Assembly: GCA_041743105.1 (NCBI GenBank)
Contig: JBGTNI010000015.1
Span: forward strand, 37,154-101,153
DNA from: QHCE01 sp041743105
GTDB lineage: Bacteria > Actinomycetota > Actinomycetes > Mycobacteriales > QHCE01
Direction of reading: 5' to 3'
DNA: 64,000 bases
This document shows, piece by piece, positions 53,425 to 61,741 of the stretch. Under the pieces are notes generated by a model. That model searched no databases, was not told the DNA's origin, and saw nothing but the letters and a program-made list of their open reading frames with translations. Positions within the stretch are counted from its first letter, which is position 1; each line of letters begins with the position of its first letter. Position numbers and translations under genes: made by a program.

Positions 53425-54075
53425 CTAGCCCTGCCGAGCACCCAGTAGCCGCTCAACATGCTTGGCGATGATGTCCACTTCCACGTTAACCTGCTGCCCC
53501 AGCTGTAGTGCGCCTAGCGTGGTCTGTCGCCGCGTGGTGGGAATGATGCCCACTTCTACCGACGCAGCCCCTACCCCATCCTGCCCCGCCGACGCTGGTT
53601 GCGGAGCATCGCGCGGCGGGTCTGTTACCGCAATCACCGTCAGCGAGACACCGTCAAGGGCGATTGAACCCTTCTCGACGACGTAGCGGGCGAGCCTGGC
53701 CGGAAGTTCGAAGCGCAGTAGGTCGAAGGAAGGCCCGGCGTCCCGCTGCCACAACCGGGCCATCCCGTCTACGTGGCCCTGCACCAGATGACCGCCGAGA
53801 CGGGTCATGAGCGTGACCGCACGTTCCAGGTTCACCGGTGCGCCCGCCCGCAGCTCTTTTAGCGTGGATCGGCGCAACGTCTCGGCCATAACGTCGGCGG
53901 TGAAGCCCTGCGCTGTCAGCTCGGTGACAGTGAGGCAGACCCCGTTGACGGAGATGGATTCGCCCGCTGCGGCCTCGGAGCGGACCAGTGGCGCGCGTAT
54001 ACCAAGCGGCGCGCCGTCGCCGGCGGGCTCGGTGGCGATCACCGTGCCCAGCTCCTCGACGATGCCTGTGAACAT
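53425..54075 (-). CDS. ribE: Riboflavin synthase alpha subunit
   Basis: 216 residues. MFTGIVEELGTV start, two lumazine-binding repeats: ISVNGVCLTVTELT and IALDGVSLTVIAVT, with HLVQGHVDG between. Converts two ribityllumazine molecules into riboflavin plus the pyrimidine. A 25-residue Ala/Gln/Asp insertion lies in repeat two. ribD ends directly before its ATG with no gap. Confidence 0.95.
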   Translation of the reverse strand: MFTGIVEELGTVIATEPAGDGAPLGIRAPLVRSEAAAGESISVNGVCLTVTELTAQGFTADVMAETLRRSTLKELRAGAPVNLERAVTLMTRLGGHLVQGHVDGMARLWQRDAGPSFDLLRFELPARLARYVVEKGSIALDGVSLTVIAVTDPPRDAPQPASAGQDGVGAASVEVGIIPTTRRQTTLGALQLGQQVNVEVDIIAKHVERLLGARQG

Positions 54076-55188
54076 TCAGAGCTCCCGGTGGCGCGGCGCA
54101 GGTGTGCCAACGATACGAATATCCTCGCCGACCTGACTTACTTCACGGATTGCTAGACGTAGCGCATCGGAGATGGCGGTAATTCCCGCCTCGCCCAACG
54201 CAGGGGTACCGGCACCTAGCAGCGCGGGAGCCAGATAGGCCACTACCTCGTCCACGAGACCTGCTGCCAGGGCCGCCCCCGCCAGCGTGGGACCCCCTTC
54301 CAGTAGCACGCTGCGGCAGTCGCGCGCATACAGCTCGCGCAACAACGCCGGAAGTGACACGCGGCCATTCTGGTCGCCGACGTCGGCTGTGGTAGCTATC
54401 CAGCTAGGGGTCGCAATACCGTCTGCTCCCTGCCTGGACTGCCGCACTTTCGCATCGGGGGGTGTGCGACCGGCGCTGTCTGCCACCACCCGCAGCGGTT
54501 GCGGGCCATCATAGTTCGGGAGGCGAACCGTGAGCGAGGGATCGTCGGCGAGGATGGTGCCCACGCCGACTAACACGGCGTCGCACTCCGCCCGCAGCCG
54601 ATGCACGTCGGCACGCGCCGCGTCGCCGGTGATCCAGCGAGAACTCCCGTCGGCGGCGGCACTGCGACCGTCGAGCGTAGCGGCGAACTTCCACGTCAAG
54701 TACGGACGAGTGCGGCGCACCGCGGTGAGCCAAGCGCGGTTCCCCCACTCCACCGCTGCCTGCGCCGTCCCCACCACTACATCGACACCGGCGTCGCGCA
54801 GCCAACGTGCGCCGCCCGCCGCGACCGGATCGGGGTCGTGCACACCGATGACGACTCGGCGCACATCGGCGCGCAGCAGCGCAGCCACGCACGGCCCGGT
54901 ACGACCCGTGTGGGTGCATGGCTCGAGCGTCACCACGACGGTGCCGCCCCGAGCTCGCTCCCCCGCTTCGTACAGCGCAGTCACCTCAGCGTGGGGCTGC
55001 CCGGCGGCAACGTGGCGGCCGATGCCTGCCACAACACCGTCGGCGTCTAGTACGACGGCTCCCACGACCGGGTTCGGACTGGTTCGGCCAAGCGCACCGG
55101 CAGCGAATTCCACCGCGCGGAGCATCGCGGCATGCTCGGCGGCATCGCTCGCTGCGGCTTGTCCCCCCGGCGGGCTGACAGCAGTCAC
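54076..55188 (-). CDS. ribD: Riboflavin deaminase-reductase
   Basis: 370 residues. N-terminal zinc deaminase: PHAEVTALYEAGE and LEPCTHTGRTGPCVAALL with the Zn cysteines. C-terminal reductase: PYLTWKFAATLDGRSAAADG, RWITGDAARADVHRLRAECD and LLEGGPTLAGAAL. GTG 55188 overlaps the rpe stop (GTGA). Standard fused bacterial enzyme. Confidence 0.96.
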   Translation of the reverse strand: MTAVSPPGGQAAASDAAEHAAMLRAVEFAAGALGRTSPNPVVGAVVLDADGVVAGIGRHVAAGQPHAEVTALYEAGERARGGTVVVTLEPCTHTGRTGPCVAALLRADVRRVVIGVHDPDPVAAGGARWLRDAGVDVVVGTAQAAVEWGNRAWLTAVRRTRPYLTWKFAATLDGRSAAADGSSRWITGDAARADVHRLRAECDAVLVGVGTILADDPSLTVRLPNYDGPQPLRVVADSAGRTPPDAKVRQSRQGADGIATPSWIATTADVGDQNGRVSLPALLRELYARDCRSVLLEGGPTLAGAALAAGLVDEVVAYLAPALLGAGTPALGEAGITAISDALRLAIREVSQVGEDIRIVGTPAPRHREL

Positions 55189-55877
55189 GATGCATCAGAG
55201 CGACAATGGTGACCGGTCCGCGCGGCCGCACGCAGCGCGGTCACCGCGGCGGCGGGGTCAGCTGCGCTGTACACGGCCGAACCGGCGACGAAGGTATCTG
55301 CCCCAGCCTGCGCTGCGGCAACAATGGTGTCGACGTTGATACCACCGTCTACTTGCAGCCGCAGACTCAAGCAGTCGGCGCCGACCCATGACCGGGCCTG
55401 CCGCAGGTTCGGCAGCACCGACTCCATGAACTCCTGACCGCCGAACCCGGGTTCCACCGTCATGATGAGCAGCATGTCTACCTGACGCAGCAGCTGCCGA
55501 TAGGGTTCCAGCGAAGTACCGGGTTTGATAGCGAGCCCGGCGCGGGCGCCCGCGGCTCGGATATCGCGGGCAATCGCCGCCGGATCACTGTGTCGCGCAG
55601 CGGCGGCTTCGGCGTGAAAGGTGACGTTGTACGCGCCAGCTTCGGCATAGCTCGGCGCCCACCGGGCCGGATCGTCAATCATCAAGTGGCAATCCAGCGG
55701 TGTGTCGACGGCCATCAGCAGGCTCCGCACCACCGGGAGCCCTATCGTCAGGTTCGGCACGAAGTGGTTATCCATCACGTCAACGTGCAACCAGTCCGCA
55801 CCGGAGACCGCCCGCGCCTGTTCGCCTAGTCGGGCGAAGTCGGCAGACAGGATACTCGGCGCGATCACAACGTCCAC
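55185..55877 (-). CDS. rpe: Ribulose-phosphate 3-epimerase
   Basis: 230 residues. Interconverts ribulose 5-phosphate and xylulose 5-phosphate; ribulose 5-phosphate is the substrate of RibB, so rpe fits the rib operon. IAPSILSADFARLGEQ, WLHVDVMDNHFVPNLTIG with the metal ligands, HLMI, TVEPGFGGQEFM and LQVDGGINVDTI. GTG start at 55875-55877. A copy of its first 16 codons occurs at 56616-56676, beyond the VapBC pair. Confidence 0.96.
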   Translation of the reverse strand: MDVVIAPSILSADFARLGEQARAVSGADWLHVDVMDNHFVPNLTIGLPVVRSLLMAVDTPLDCHLMIDDPARWAPSYAEAGAYNVTFHAEAAAARHSDPAAIARDIRAAGARAGLAIKPGTSLEPYRQLLRQVDMLLIMTVEPGFGGQEFMESVLPNLRQARSWVGADCLSLRLQVDGGINVDTIVAAAQAGADTFVAGSAVYSAADPAAAVTALRAAARTGHHCRSDAS

Positions 55878-55927
55878 ACCAGGCAGCTTAGAGCTTGCAC
55901 CTGTGGCAATACGGACGCACCATGGGG

Positions 55928-56338
55928 CTACGGCAATATGGTGAAGGAGTCAACGTGCTTTGGCTTCACAGCGCGGAAGTGGCGATGATCTAGCGTGGCG
56001 ATCTCCCGCACGTTGAGGCGTTCAGATATGGCGATCACCGAGGCATCACCGGCCCCAAGTGGGAAGCCTGAATAGGCGCGGACCAGCTCGGCCATGCGGG
56101 CAAGATCCTGCTCGGCCAAAGCTTCGAGAGCAAGTTCACCAGCGACCATCGACTCAAGGAAATGAGCTTCGGCTTGCGGGCTCACACGAGACTCAAGGAG
56201 CCAGCAGACTTCGGTAAGAACAGGTCCGGGGACAACGAGTGGACCCGAGTGGGATTCCAGGAGCGCAACGCAGCGGGCGTGATCGGAGTCCTTTTGATTC
56301 AGCACCGCATACAAGGGGCCCGTGTCGCAGATAAGCAT
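55928..56338 (-). CDS. vapC: PIN-domain toxin VapC
   Basis: 136 residues. PIN acids: D5 in LICDTGPLYAVL, E in VLTEVCWLLES (about 43), D in GAGDASVIAISERL (about 99), and D in IATLDHRHFRAV (about 117). It shares one base with the vapB stop (TGATG). An RNase toxin; the two VapC proteins in this window are not closely alike. Confidence 0.92.
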   Translation of the reverse strand: MLICDTGPLYAVLNQKDSDHARCVALLESHSGPLVVPGPVLTEVCWLLESRVSPQAEAHFLESMVAGELALEALAEQDLARMAELVRAYSGFPLGAGDASVIAISERLNVREIATLDHRHFRAVKPKHVDSFTILP

Positions 56339-56574
56339 CAGCTGTTGCGAAATCGATCGCGGAGGATCTCTTCCGAGCGCGAAGCGACGTCGGGTTCGTC
56401 TGAGACGATCCCAGCAAAGGACAGCTTCCGAGGCTGCCCATCGTTTTGCGCTATTGGGTGTGGGGGATCTGCAACAAGCTCCAGCGCGACAGCGCGTAGC
56501 GCCCGCACGTGAGTCGGTCTGAGACGATCGATCAGCCGGTGAAGGTCGTCATACTCTTGATGCTTCACGGTCAT
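56338..56574 (-). CDS. vapB: VapB-type antitoxin
   Basis: 78 residues: HQEYDDLHRLIDRLRPTHVR, ALRAVALELVADP, then a variable tail. A helix at the N-terminus may be the dimerisation and DNA-binding region. ATG 56572-56574 is seven bases after TAGACT with no Shine-Dalgarno; the longer frame is not needed. Coupled to vapC. Confidence 0.78.
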   Translation of the reverse strand: MTVKHQEYDDLHRLIDRLRPTHVRALRAVALELVADPPHPIAQNDGQPRKLSFAGIVSDEPDVASRSEEILRDRFRNS

Positions 56575-56615
56575 ACCGCCGAGTCTACGCTCAAAAACCT
56601 GCATCTCATGGCTAC

Positions 56616-56676
56616 CGGGCGAAGTCGGCGGATAGGACGCTCAGCGCGATCACAACGTCCACAGCAGGCAGTTAAG
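56616..56676 (-). pseudogene. rpe: Copy of the rpe 5' end
   Basis: Read on the minus strand it gives MDVVIALSVLSADFAR then a stop, against MDVVIAPSILSADFAR of the intact rpe. The similarity continues about 10 bases upstream of the start. It lies outside the VapBC pair in the same orientation as rpe, so VapBC is bounded by direct copies of the rpe 5' end. Confidence 0.8.
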
Positions 56677-56731
56677 GACACCGTCCGTGGACAACTGCGG
56701 TGCGTGGCGGCGATGGCGAGAAGCTTGACCG

Positions 56732-56836
56732 ATGCCCCAACAGTTCGCGAAACCCGGCGTGGTGACCGTTCCTGGCAAGTTGAGCCGTGACTTGCCGCCC
56801 GGCCTTAAGCGGAGCATCCTTAAAAAGCACAGCTAG
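56732..56836 (+). pseudogene. hicA: HicA toxin C-terminal fragment
   Basis: A 34-codon frame MPQQFAKPGVVTVPGKLSRD LPPGLKRSILKKHS keeps the HicA C-terminal strand and helix but lacks the N-terminal helix and the catalytic GSHRQ. The toxin is therefore dead. hicB follows after 16 bases. Confidence 0.8.
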
Positions 56837-56852
56837 CAGCGGGAGGTCCCAC

Positions 56853-57074
56853 GTGAACGGTTATGCCATCGTGATCGAGCAAGCAGCCGACAACGGCTAC
56901 GGAGCCTGGTGCCCCGACCTGCCGGGCTGCGTGGCACTGGGCGATACCTATGACGATTGCGTGCTCGAAATGCGGGAAGCAATCACGTTTCATCTCGACG
57001 GTATGCGTAAAGCTGGTGAGCCTATCCCCGCCCCAAGCGCCGTCGGATCAGAGACAGTCGTGGTGACAGCGTGA
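56853..57074 (+). CDS. hicB: HicB antitoxin, orphaned
   Basis: 73 residues: YAIVIEQAADNGYGAWCPDL PGCVALGDTYDDCVLEMREA ITFHLDGMRKAGEPIPAP. The RNase H-like HicB fold is intact. GTG 56853 follows GGGAGG by six bases. Its own toxin partner is truncated. It may still bind the HicA encoded at 33553, since the two HicB proteins share the AxxPDLPGxVA and FHxxGxxxxGEPIP patterns. Confidence 0.88.
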   Translation: MNGYAIVIEQAADNGYGAWCPDLPGCVALGDTYDDCVLEMREAITFHLDGMRKAGEPIPAPSAVGSETVVVTA

Positions 57075-57280
57075 GTAGGACGAAGGCGGGTGACACTACT
57101 CAGGACAGCGTCAGGCACACGAAGAGAGGCGCACGCAGCACACAATTCGATGCCGCTGCCTGGCGAGCTTGGCTTGCCAGCTTGGACCAGAACCGGTCCG
57201 CAACTGGCGTAAGCATTCACTACAGCTCCGCTGACCTTGTACTAGCCGATAGGCACTGTCACAGGATCGCAGTCTACTGA
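57071..57280 (+). CDS. Small unknown protein coupled to hicB
   Basis: 69 residues starting at GTG 57071, which overlaps the hicB stop (GTGA). The sequence (GARSTQFDAAAWRAWLASLD, SIHYSSADLVLADRHCHRIA) has no family I recognise. The coupling favours a real gene, but it could be an accidental frame. Confidence 0.4.
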   Translation: MSRTKAGDTTQDSVRHTKRGARSTQFDAAAWRAWLASLDQNRSATGVSIHYSSADLVLADRHCHRIAVY

Positions 57281-57336
57281 AGGTCGCCGCGAATAACCCA
57301 AATGAGCCACGAGAATGTGCCTGTCAAGCCGCTCAG

Positions 57337-58056
57337 CTACAAAGGTCGGCCGTTGGAAGCATTGGCCGGGCCAGGAACGCATACGCCGATGGTAATCGGC
57401 GTGGGTCGTTCACTTGGCCCAGGCGGTCGACCGTGCTGAATTCTGTGGACCGCAACAGCAAGCCGTGGGCATGCCTCATCGAGATCATCGGTAGCCGTCA
57501 CAGACATCGGGCTTGGTCCACGCGAAGTCATGCCCATCGTTACTTCGGGTGACCTGACTTCTCCATCGAGAACTACCCCGGCTCCACCTTCCCCGGCTTT
57601 AATGTACACATCAACCGACGATACGTTTACTGGCGATGGGAACCCAGTCACCAGATTCGGATCGGTTTGTCGAGTTGCGGTGCACATCATGGGAACGCCG
57701 CCGCCCAGTAACTGCTGCGTACTGGGAACACCGTCGGGATGTGTATCGACCTTCAGGCTTAGGGACGTCGTGTCAGATGTAACGAGGTATGGATGCGTGT
57801 TTATGGCAAGACCGGTTGGCTCCGCCGGTTCGCACACGATGTTCCTGGTAGCGAGGCGGTCGGGCTCAAACGCAACTAAGGCGGCAGCGGGATACTCCGG
57901 TAGGAACCTGACGACCCCCGCAGGCTGAGCCAGCAACGGAGCGGGACCGGAGGGTTGTGATGGAGTGGCTGGAGAATTACAGCTCAGCACCGCTAAGCCG
58001 GCAAGGCTCGCCACTCCAAGGCTTCGACGAGTTGCCCGTGATCGAGAGGAAGCCAC
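57337..58056 (-). CDS. Predicted lipoprotein
   Basis: About 239 residues. N-terminal basic region with three Arg pairs, hydrophobic stretch and lipobox LAVLSC near residue 25, then a Pro/Ser-rich linker. The mature part is beta-rich with four cysteines and no recognised domain. GTG 58056 is five bases after GAAGGA; a longer frame reaches 58080. It lies in the accessory stretch between rpe and rsmB. Confidence 0.65.
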   Translation of the reverse strand: MASSRSRATRRSLGVASLAGLAVLSCNSPATPSQPSGPAPLLAQPAGVVRFLPEYPAAALVAFEPDRLATRNIVCEPAEPTGLAINTHPYLVTSDTTSLSLKVDTHPDGVPSTQQLLGGGVPMMCTATRQTDPNLVTGFPSPVNVSSVDVYIKAGEGGAGVVLDGEVRSPEVTMGMTSRGPSPMSVTATDDLDEACPRLAVAVHRIQHGRPPGPSERPTPITIGVCVPGPANASNGRPL

Positions 58057-58146
58057 AGTTAGTCCTTCGCCAATTAGCACCGTAAAAGTAAGATGTTCTT
58101 ACAGGCTACACTGACGGTCGCTCGGAATAGCGAAAATACCTAGATC

Positions 58147-59742
58147 TCACTCGGACCCCGGCCGTCGTAGTAGCGCGATGAACATGGCGTCGGTGCCGTG
58201 CCGGTGTGGCCATAGCTGTGCTGAGCTGCCCTTACCCACATCCAGCTCTTCGTCACCGGTGACGGCTCGCAGCACCGCGGGCGTATCCAGTGGCTGCAGC
58301 CGGTGACGGCGGATCGCATCAGCGACCGTAACCTTGGTCTCTGCGATATGCGGTGAACACGTTGCATAGCAGATAACACCGCCAGGACGGACCGCCCGCG
58401 CCGCCGCGGCCAGCAGCTCACGTTGCAGCTTTGTCAGCTGAGGAATGTCCGCGGGCTGGCGACGCCAGCGCGCTTCAGGTCGACGCCGCAGTGCCCCTAG
58501 GCCGGTGCATGGCGCGTCGACCAGCACCCGATCGAAGCCGCCCTCGGGCAGTCCCGCGTGCAGCCCGACCTCACGGGCGTCGGCGTGCAACACCGTGACG
58601 GCGGTGCCTGCTAGCACCTGACGTACCAGCTCGGCTCGATGCTCGGCCAGCTCCACCGCCGTGAGCCTCGCCGCGTGCTCTGGAGCGAGCCCGGCCAGCA
58701 GCGCGGCTTTCCCACCCGGCCCCGCGCACATGTCCAGCCAGTGCTCATCGGCGCCATCTAGCGGCGCGGCCGCCAACGCGAGCGCTACTAGCTGACTGCC
58801 CTCGTCCTGGACGCTGGCGTGCGCCTCTCGAATAGCGCGTAATCCGGAAGGGTCACCACCGGTGGAGAGCACAACGGCGTGTGGAGAGAGGGCACCGGAC
58901 TCACCGCCGACTTGCTCTGCCAGCTCATCGCGACCGATGCGCCCAGGCCGCGCCAGCAGCTGGACGACGGGACGTTCGTTGTTGACGGCTAGCGCAGCCT
59001 CGGTCTCGGTCAAAGCGCCGTCGCGCTCTCCGAGCGCCTCCGCTATCGCCCGTACGACCCACCCCGGATGCGAGTAGCGCATCGCAAGATGAGCAACAGG
59101 GTCAGCCTCACGGTCAGGTAGCACGGCCGCAAGCCATGCCGCCAGATCGTGCTCGGCAACGCGACGCAGCACCGCGTTGACGAATCTCGCCGGTCCATCG
59201 GTGAGCGCAACCCGCGCCACGCTCACGGTTGAATCCACCGCGGCATGAGCCGGAACCCGGGTATAGAGCAGTTGGTATGCACCCAGACGTAACATCTCCA
59301 GCACTCGGGGATCGATCTCGGCCAGCGGGCGGCTGCTCGCCGCGACGACGATTGCATCTAAGGTGCCACGCACCCGGAGCGTGCCGTAGGTCAGCTCGGT
59401 GGCGAAGGCGGCATCGCGCCCGCTGATTTTCCGGTCCCGCAGCATGCTTGGCAGCAGCAGGTTTGCGTACGCGTCGCGGGAGGTAACCGCGATCAGCACG
59501 TCGAAGACCGCCCTGCGAACCGGATCGACGACGCCGGGCCCACCACGACGTGGCCCCGGGGCTCCACGACCAGCACGATCGTCACGACCGGCTCGGCGGG
59601 GACCGCTGTTGCCGCGTGGCGCTACGCCCCGATCATTACCGCCACCGCGGCCGCCTCGGGCCACGTGCCCGCTGCGGGCTTTGCTAGAGTCACGGCCCGG
59701 CTTATAGAACCCACCACTGGGTGCATCATCCTGCCCGCTCAT
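58147..59742 (-). CDS. rsmB: 16S rRNA (cytosine967-C5)-methyltransferase
   Basis: 531 residues. A Gly/Arg/Ser-rich disordered N-terminus (about 1-75) precedes a NusB-like RNA-binding domain (VLRVGAYQLLYTRVP-like MLRLGAYQLLYTRVPAHAAV) and a Rossmann methyltransferase domain: MCAGPGGKAALLAGLA, the cysteine motif VDAPCTGLGALRRRPEARWR and the second catalytic CYATCSPH. ATG 59742 overlaps the fmt stop (ATGA). fmt-rsmB-rpe order is conserved, but here an accessory island separates rsmB from rpe. Confidence 0.93.
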   Translation of the reverse strand: MSGQDDAPSGGFYKPGRDSSKARSGHVARGGRGGGNDRGVAPRGNSGPRRAGRDDRAGRGAPGPRRGGPGVVDPVRRAVFDVLIAVTSRDAYANLLLPSMLRDRKISGRDAAFATELTYGTLRVRGTLDAIVVAASSRPLAEIDPRVLEMLRLGAYQLLYTRVPAHAAVDSTVSVARVALTDGPARFVNAVLRRVAEHDLAAWLAAVLPDREADPVAHLAMRYSHPGWVVRAIAEALGERDGALTETEAALAVNNERPVVQLLARPGRIGRDELAEQVGGESGALSPHAVVLSTGGDPSGLRAIREAHASVQDEGSQLVALALAAAPLDGADEHWLDMCAGPGGKAALLAGLAPEHAARLTAVELAEHRAELVRQVLAGTAVTVLHADAREVGLHAGLPEGGFDRVLVDAPCTGLGALRRRPEARWRRQPADIPQLTKLQRELLAAAARAVRPGGVICYATCSPHIAETKVTVADAIRRHRLQPLDTPAVLRAVTGDEELDVGKGSSAQLWPHRHGTDAMFIALLRRPGSE

Positions 59743-60692
59743 ACCAGCCGCTCCTGCGCTCCGCCATTTTCTGCCAACGCCGGTCGCAGACCCCGCACCC
59801 AATCCAGCGCCGGCATAGCCCGACGCCCGGCGGGCTGCACCGTGCTCAGTTCCACCGCGTTTGTCGCGGTCCCAACCAGGACCCGACGCGCCATCAGGCG
59901 CAACTCGCCAGGGGCAGCACGAGAAACGTCATCGACGTCAGGAACCGCCGCCACCGGACCCAGTTTCAGGCGTTGCTCATGTAGCGTCGTCCAAGCGCCA
60001 GGCGCCGGGGTGCATGCCCGGATGCGACGGTCTATCGCAAGCGCGGGATGCTGCCATGTGACCCGGGCGTCTTCGCTGCTTAACTTAGGAGCAACGCTGA
60101 CGCCGTCGGCTGGCTGGGGCACCGGCTGAAGCGCCCCTTCGGCGATGCCGTCCAGACATGACAGCAGCAGTTCGGCACCCGAGTAGGCCAACCGGGCGAG
60201 GAGGTCACCCGCGGTATCAGTAGGCGCAATGGGCTCGGTGAAGCTGCCATATACCGGACCGGAGTCCAAACTTGGTTCGATGGCGAAGACACTGGCACCC
60301 GTGATCTCATCGCCGCGCAGGATCGCGTGCTGCACCGGCGCCGCCCCGCGCCATGCCGGTAGCAACGAGAAGTGCAGATTTAACCAGCCCAGTCGGGGAA
60401 TCTCCAGAGCCGTCTTAGGTAGCAGCGCGCCGTAGGCGACTACCGGGCAGCAGTCAACCGATAGCTCCCGCAGCCGCGCCTGGAACACGGGGTCTTTCGG
60501 GGACTCGGGCTGCATCAGCTCGATCCCACGTGCCGCAGCTAGCTTCGCTACCGGCGACGACGTCAGCTGGCGTCCGCGTCCGGTGGGCGAGTCGGGCCGG
60601 GTGAGTACCGCGACCACGTCGTGCTGGGAAGCCAGAAGCGTACGTAACGCGGGAAGGGCGGGTTCGGGAGTACCCGCGAAGACCAGCCTCAG
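59739..60692 (-). CDS. fmt: Methionyl-tRNA formyltransferase; start uncertain, CTG taken
   Basis: About 317 residues. Formylates initiator Met-tRNA. RLVFAGTPEPALPALRTLL start, VLTRPDSPTGRGRQL, NLHFSLLPAWRGAAPVQHAI with the catalytic HxSLLP, and the C-terminal OB-like domain. Between the GTG at 60779 (inside def, which would add 29 residues) and the family's usual N-terminus there is no ATG, GTG or TTG. The codon before AGG-CTG-GTC-TTC is CTG (60690-60692), so a CTG start or the long form must be used. Confidence 0.88.
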   Translation of the reverse strand: MRLVFAGTPEPALPALRTLLASQHDVVAVLTRPDSPTGRGRQLTSSPVAKLAAARGIELMQPESPKDPVFQARLRELSVDCCPVVAYGALLPKTALEIPRLGWLNLHFSLLPAWRGAAPVQHAILRGDEITGASVFAIEPSLDSGPVYGSFTEPIAPTDTAGDLLARLAYSGAELLLSCLDGIAEGALQPVPQPADGVSVAPKLSSEDARVTWQHPALAIDRRIRACTPAPGAWTTLHEQRLKLGPVAAVPDVDDVSRAAPGELRLMARRVLVGTATNAVELSTVQPAGRRAMPALDWVRGLRPALAENGGAQERLV

Positions 60693-60706
60693 ACCCGGTG
60701 CGCCGC

Positions 60707-61279
60707 TCAGCGTCCGCTCCCAGATGTGACCGAAGGCCGCATCACTACTGTTTTCTCTAATCCCCCGCTGCTGTTCCACTCCGCCGCCGCGATCTCCTTC
60801 AGAGCAGCGGCTCGGAACTCCTCATCGAGCCGGTCGATGAACAAGATGCCGTCCAGATGGTCTGTCTCGTGCTGGATGCAGCGCGCCAGCAGTCCGCTGC
60901 CGACAATGCGTTGCGGCATACCGTGCAAGTCCACCCCTTCGGCGATTACGTTCATGTGTCGCTTGGTGTCATACCGAAGCCCCGGGATCGACAGGCAGCC
61001 CTCCGGGCCGTCTTGGAGGACCGGGCCGTCTCCGTGGGCATGGTGGGGGAAGGTCAGCTCCGGGTTTACAAGGTGGCCGACCACACCGTCGATGTCGTAG
61101 ACGAACACTCGCTGACTCACGCCGATCTGAGGCGCGGCCATACCGACACCGCCTTCGTCGTGCATGGTGTCGATTAGGTCATCGACGAGCTGGCGCGTCT
61201 GTTCGTCGAAGCTGACCACCCGCTCGCACGGCGTCCGTAACACCGGGTCGCCATATATCCGTACCGGCCGTATTGCCAC
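60707..61279 (-). CDS. def: Peptide deformylase
   Basis: 190 residues. Removes N-formyl from new proteins. The three motifs are GVGMAAPQIG, EGCLSIPG and HETDHLDG. PVLRTPCERV and YDIDG segments agree. GTG 61279 follows GGGGGAG by four bases. def-fmt is the normal order. Confidence 0.96.
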   Translation of the reverse strand: MAIRPVRIYGDPVLRTPCERVVSFDEQTRQLVDDLIDTMHDEGGVGMAAPQIGVSQRVFVYDIDGVVGHLVNPELTFPHHAHGDGPVLQDGPEGCLSIPGLRYDTKRHMNVIAEGVDLHGMPQRIVGSGLLARCIQHETDHLDGILFIDRLDEEFRAAALKEIAAAEWNSSGGLEKTVVMRPSVTSGSGR

Positions 61280-61351
61280 GCTGCTCCCCCATCCCTAGCT
61301 TCCTAACTCATCCTAGGTGGAAAGCGTGCACCGCTATACAGCCGGCGTGTT

Positions 61352-61570
61352 CTAGGGCGTGCCGACCAAGGCGTCGAGCTTGCCTGCCTTGACATCGGCT
61401 ACAAGGTCATCCAACTGAGTCAGACTCAGCTGGATCTGCTGGCCGAAATCGTCGGTGATCACCACCCGCCGAGCCGATTCGGCGTCGTGATCGAGAAACA
61501 GCTCCGGGCAGCCGCAATCGCACTTTCCGCAGAAGCGGGCTACCGAAGTCAATTGGTGCCGATCGTTCAT
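61352..61570 (-). CDS. Small cysteine-rich actinobacterial protein
   Basis: 72 residues: ARFCGKCDCGCPELFLDHDA, then RRVVITDDFGQQIQLSLTQL and DDLVADVKAGKLDALV. Four cysteines in CxxCxCxC spacing suggest zinc or iron-sulphur. It resembles small hypothetical proteins in other actinobacteria. ATG 61568-61570 is after a GGGGGG stretch. Confidence 0.7.
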   Translation of the reverse strand: MNDRHQLTSVARFCGKCDCGCPELFLDHDAESARRVVITDDFGQQIQLSLTQLDDLVADVKAGKLDALVGTP

Positions 61571-61728
61571 GATGCCCCCCGATGGCTGAACGTGCGCCGA
61601 CGAATTACCTATTCGCCTGCGCACTCCCAACAGTTAACGGCGTGTACATCGGGATCGTCAATAGCCAGTCCGCATGAGCGGCAATCCGATTCACTCTTGC
61701 ATTCTCGCCACTTGCTCGCCGCCGCATG

Positions 61729-61741
61729 TAGGGTGTAGAGC
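61729..61741 (+). promoter_or_regulatory. Leaderless promoter of the LppX-like gene
   Basis: TAGGGT at 61729-61734, seven bases, then GTG; no Shine-Dalgarno. Confidence 0.45.

Noticed and set aside
54530..55339. 269-codon plus-strand frame opposite ribD
   Set aside because: Shadow of ribD; Ser/Thr/Arg/Ala-rich composition typical of antisense frames in GC-rich DNA.
55878..55927. FMN riboswitch upstream of the rib operon
   Set aside because: The space before rpe is only 50 bases and no conserved FMN-aptamer segments are seen here or before ribBA or ribH.
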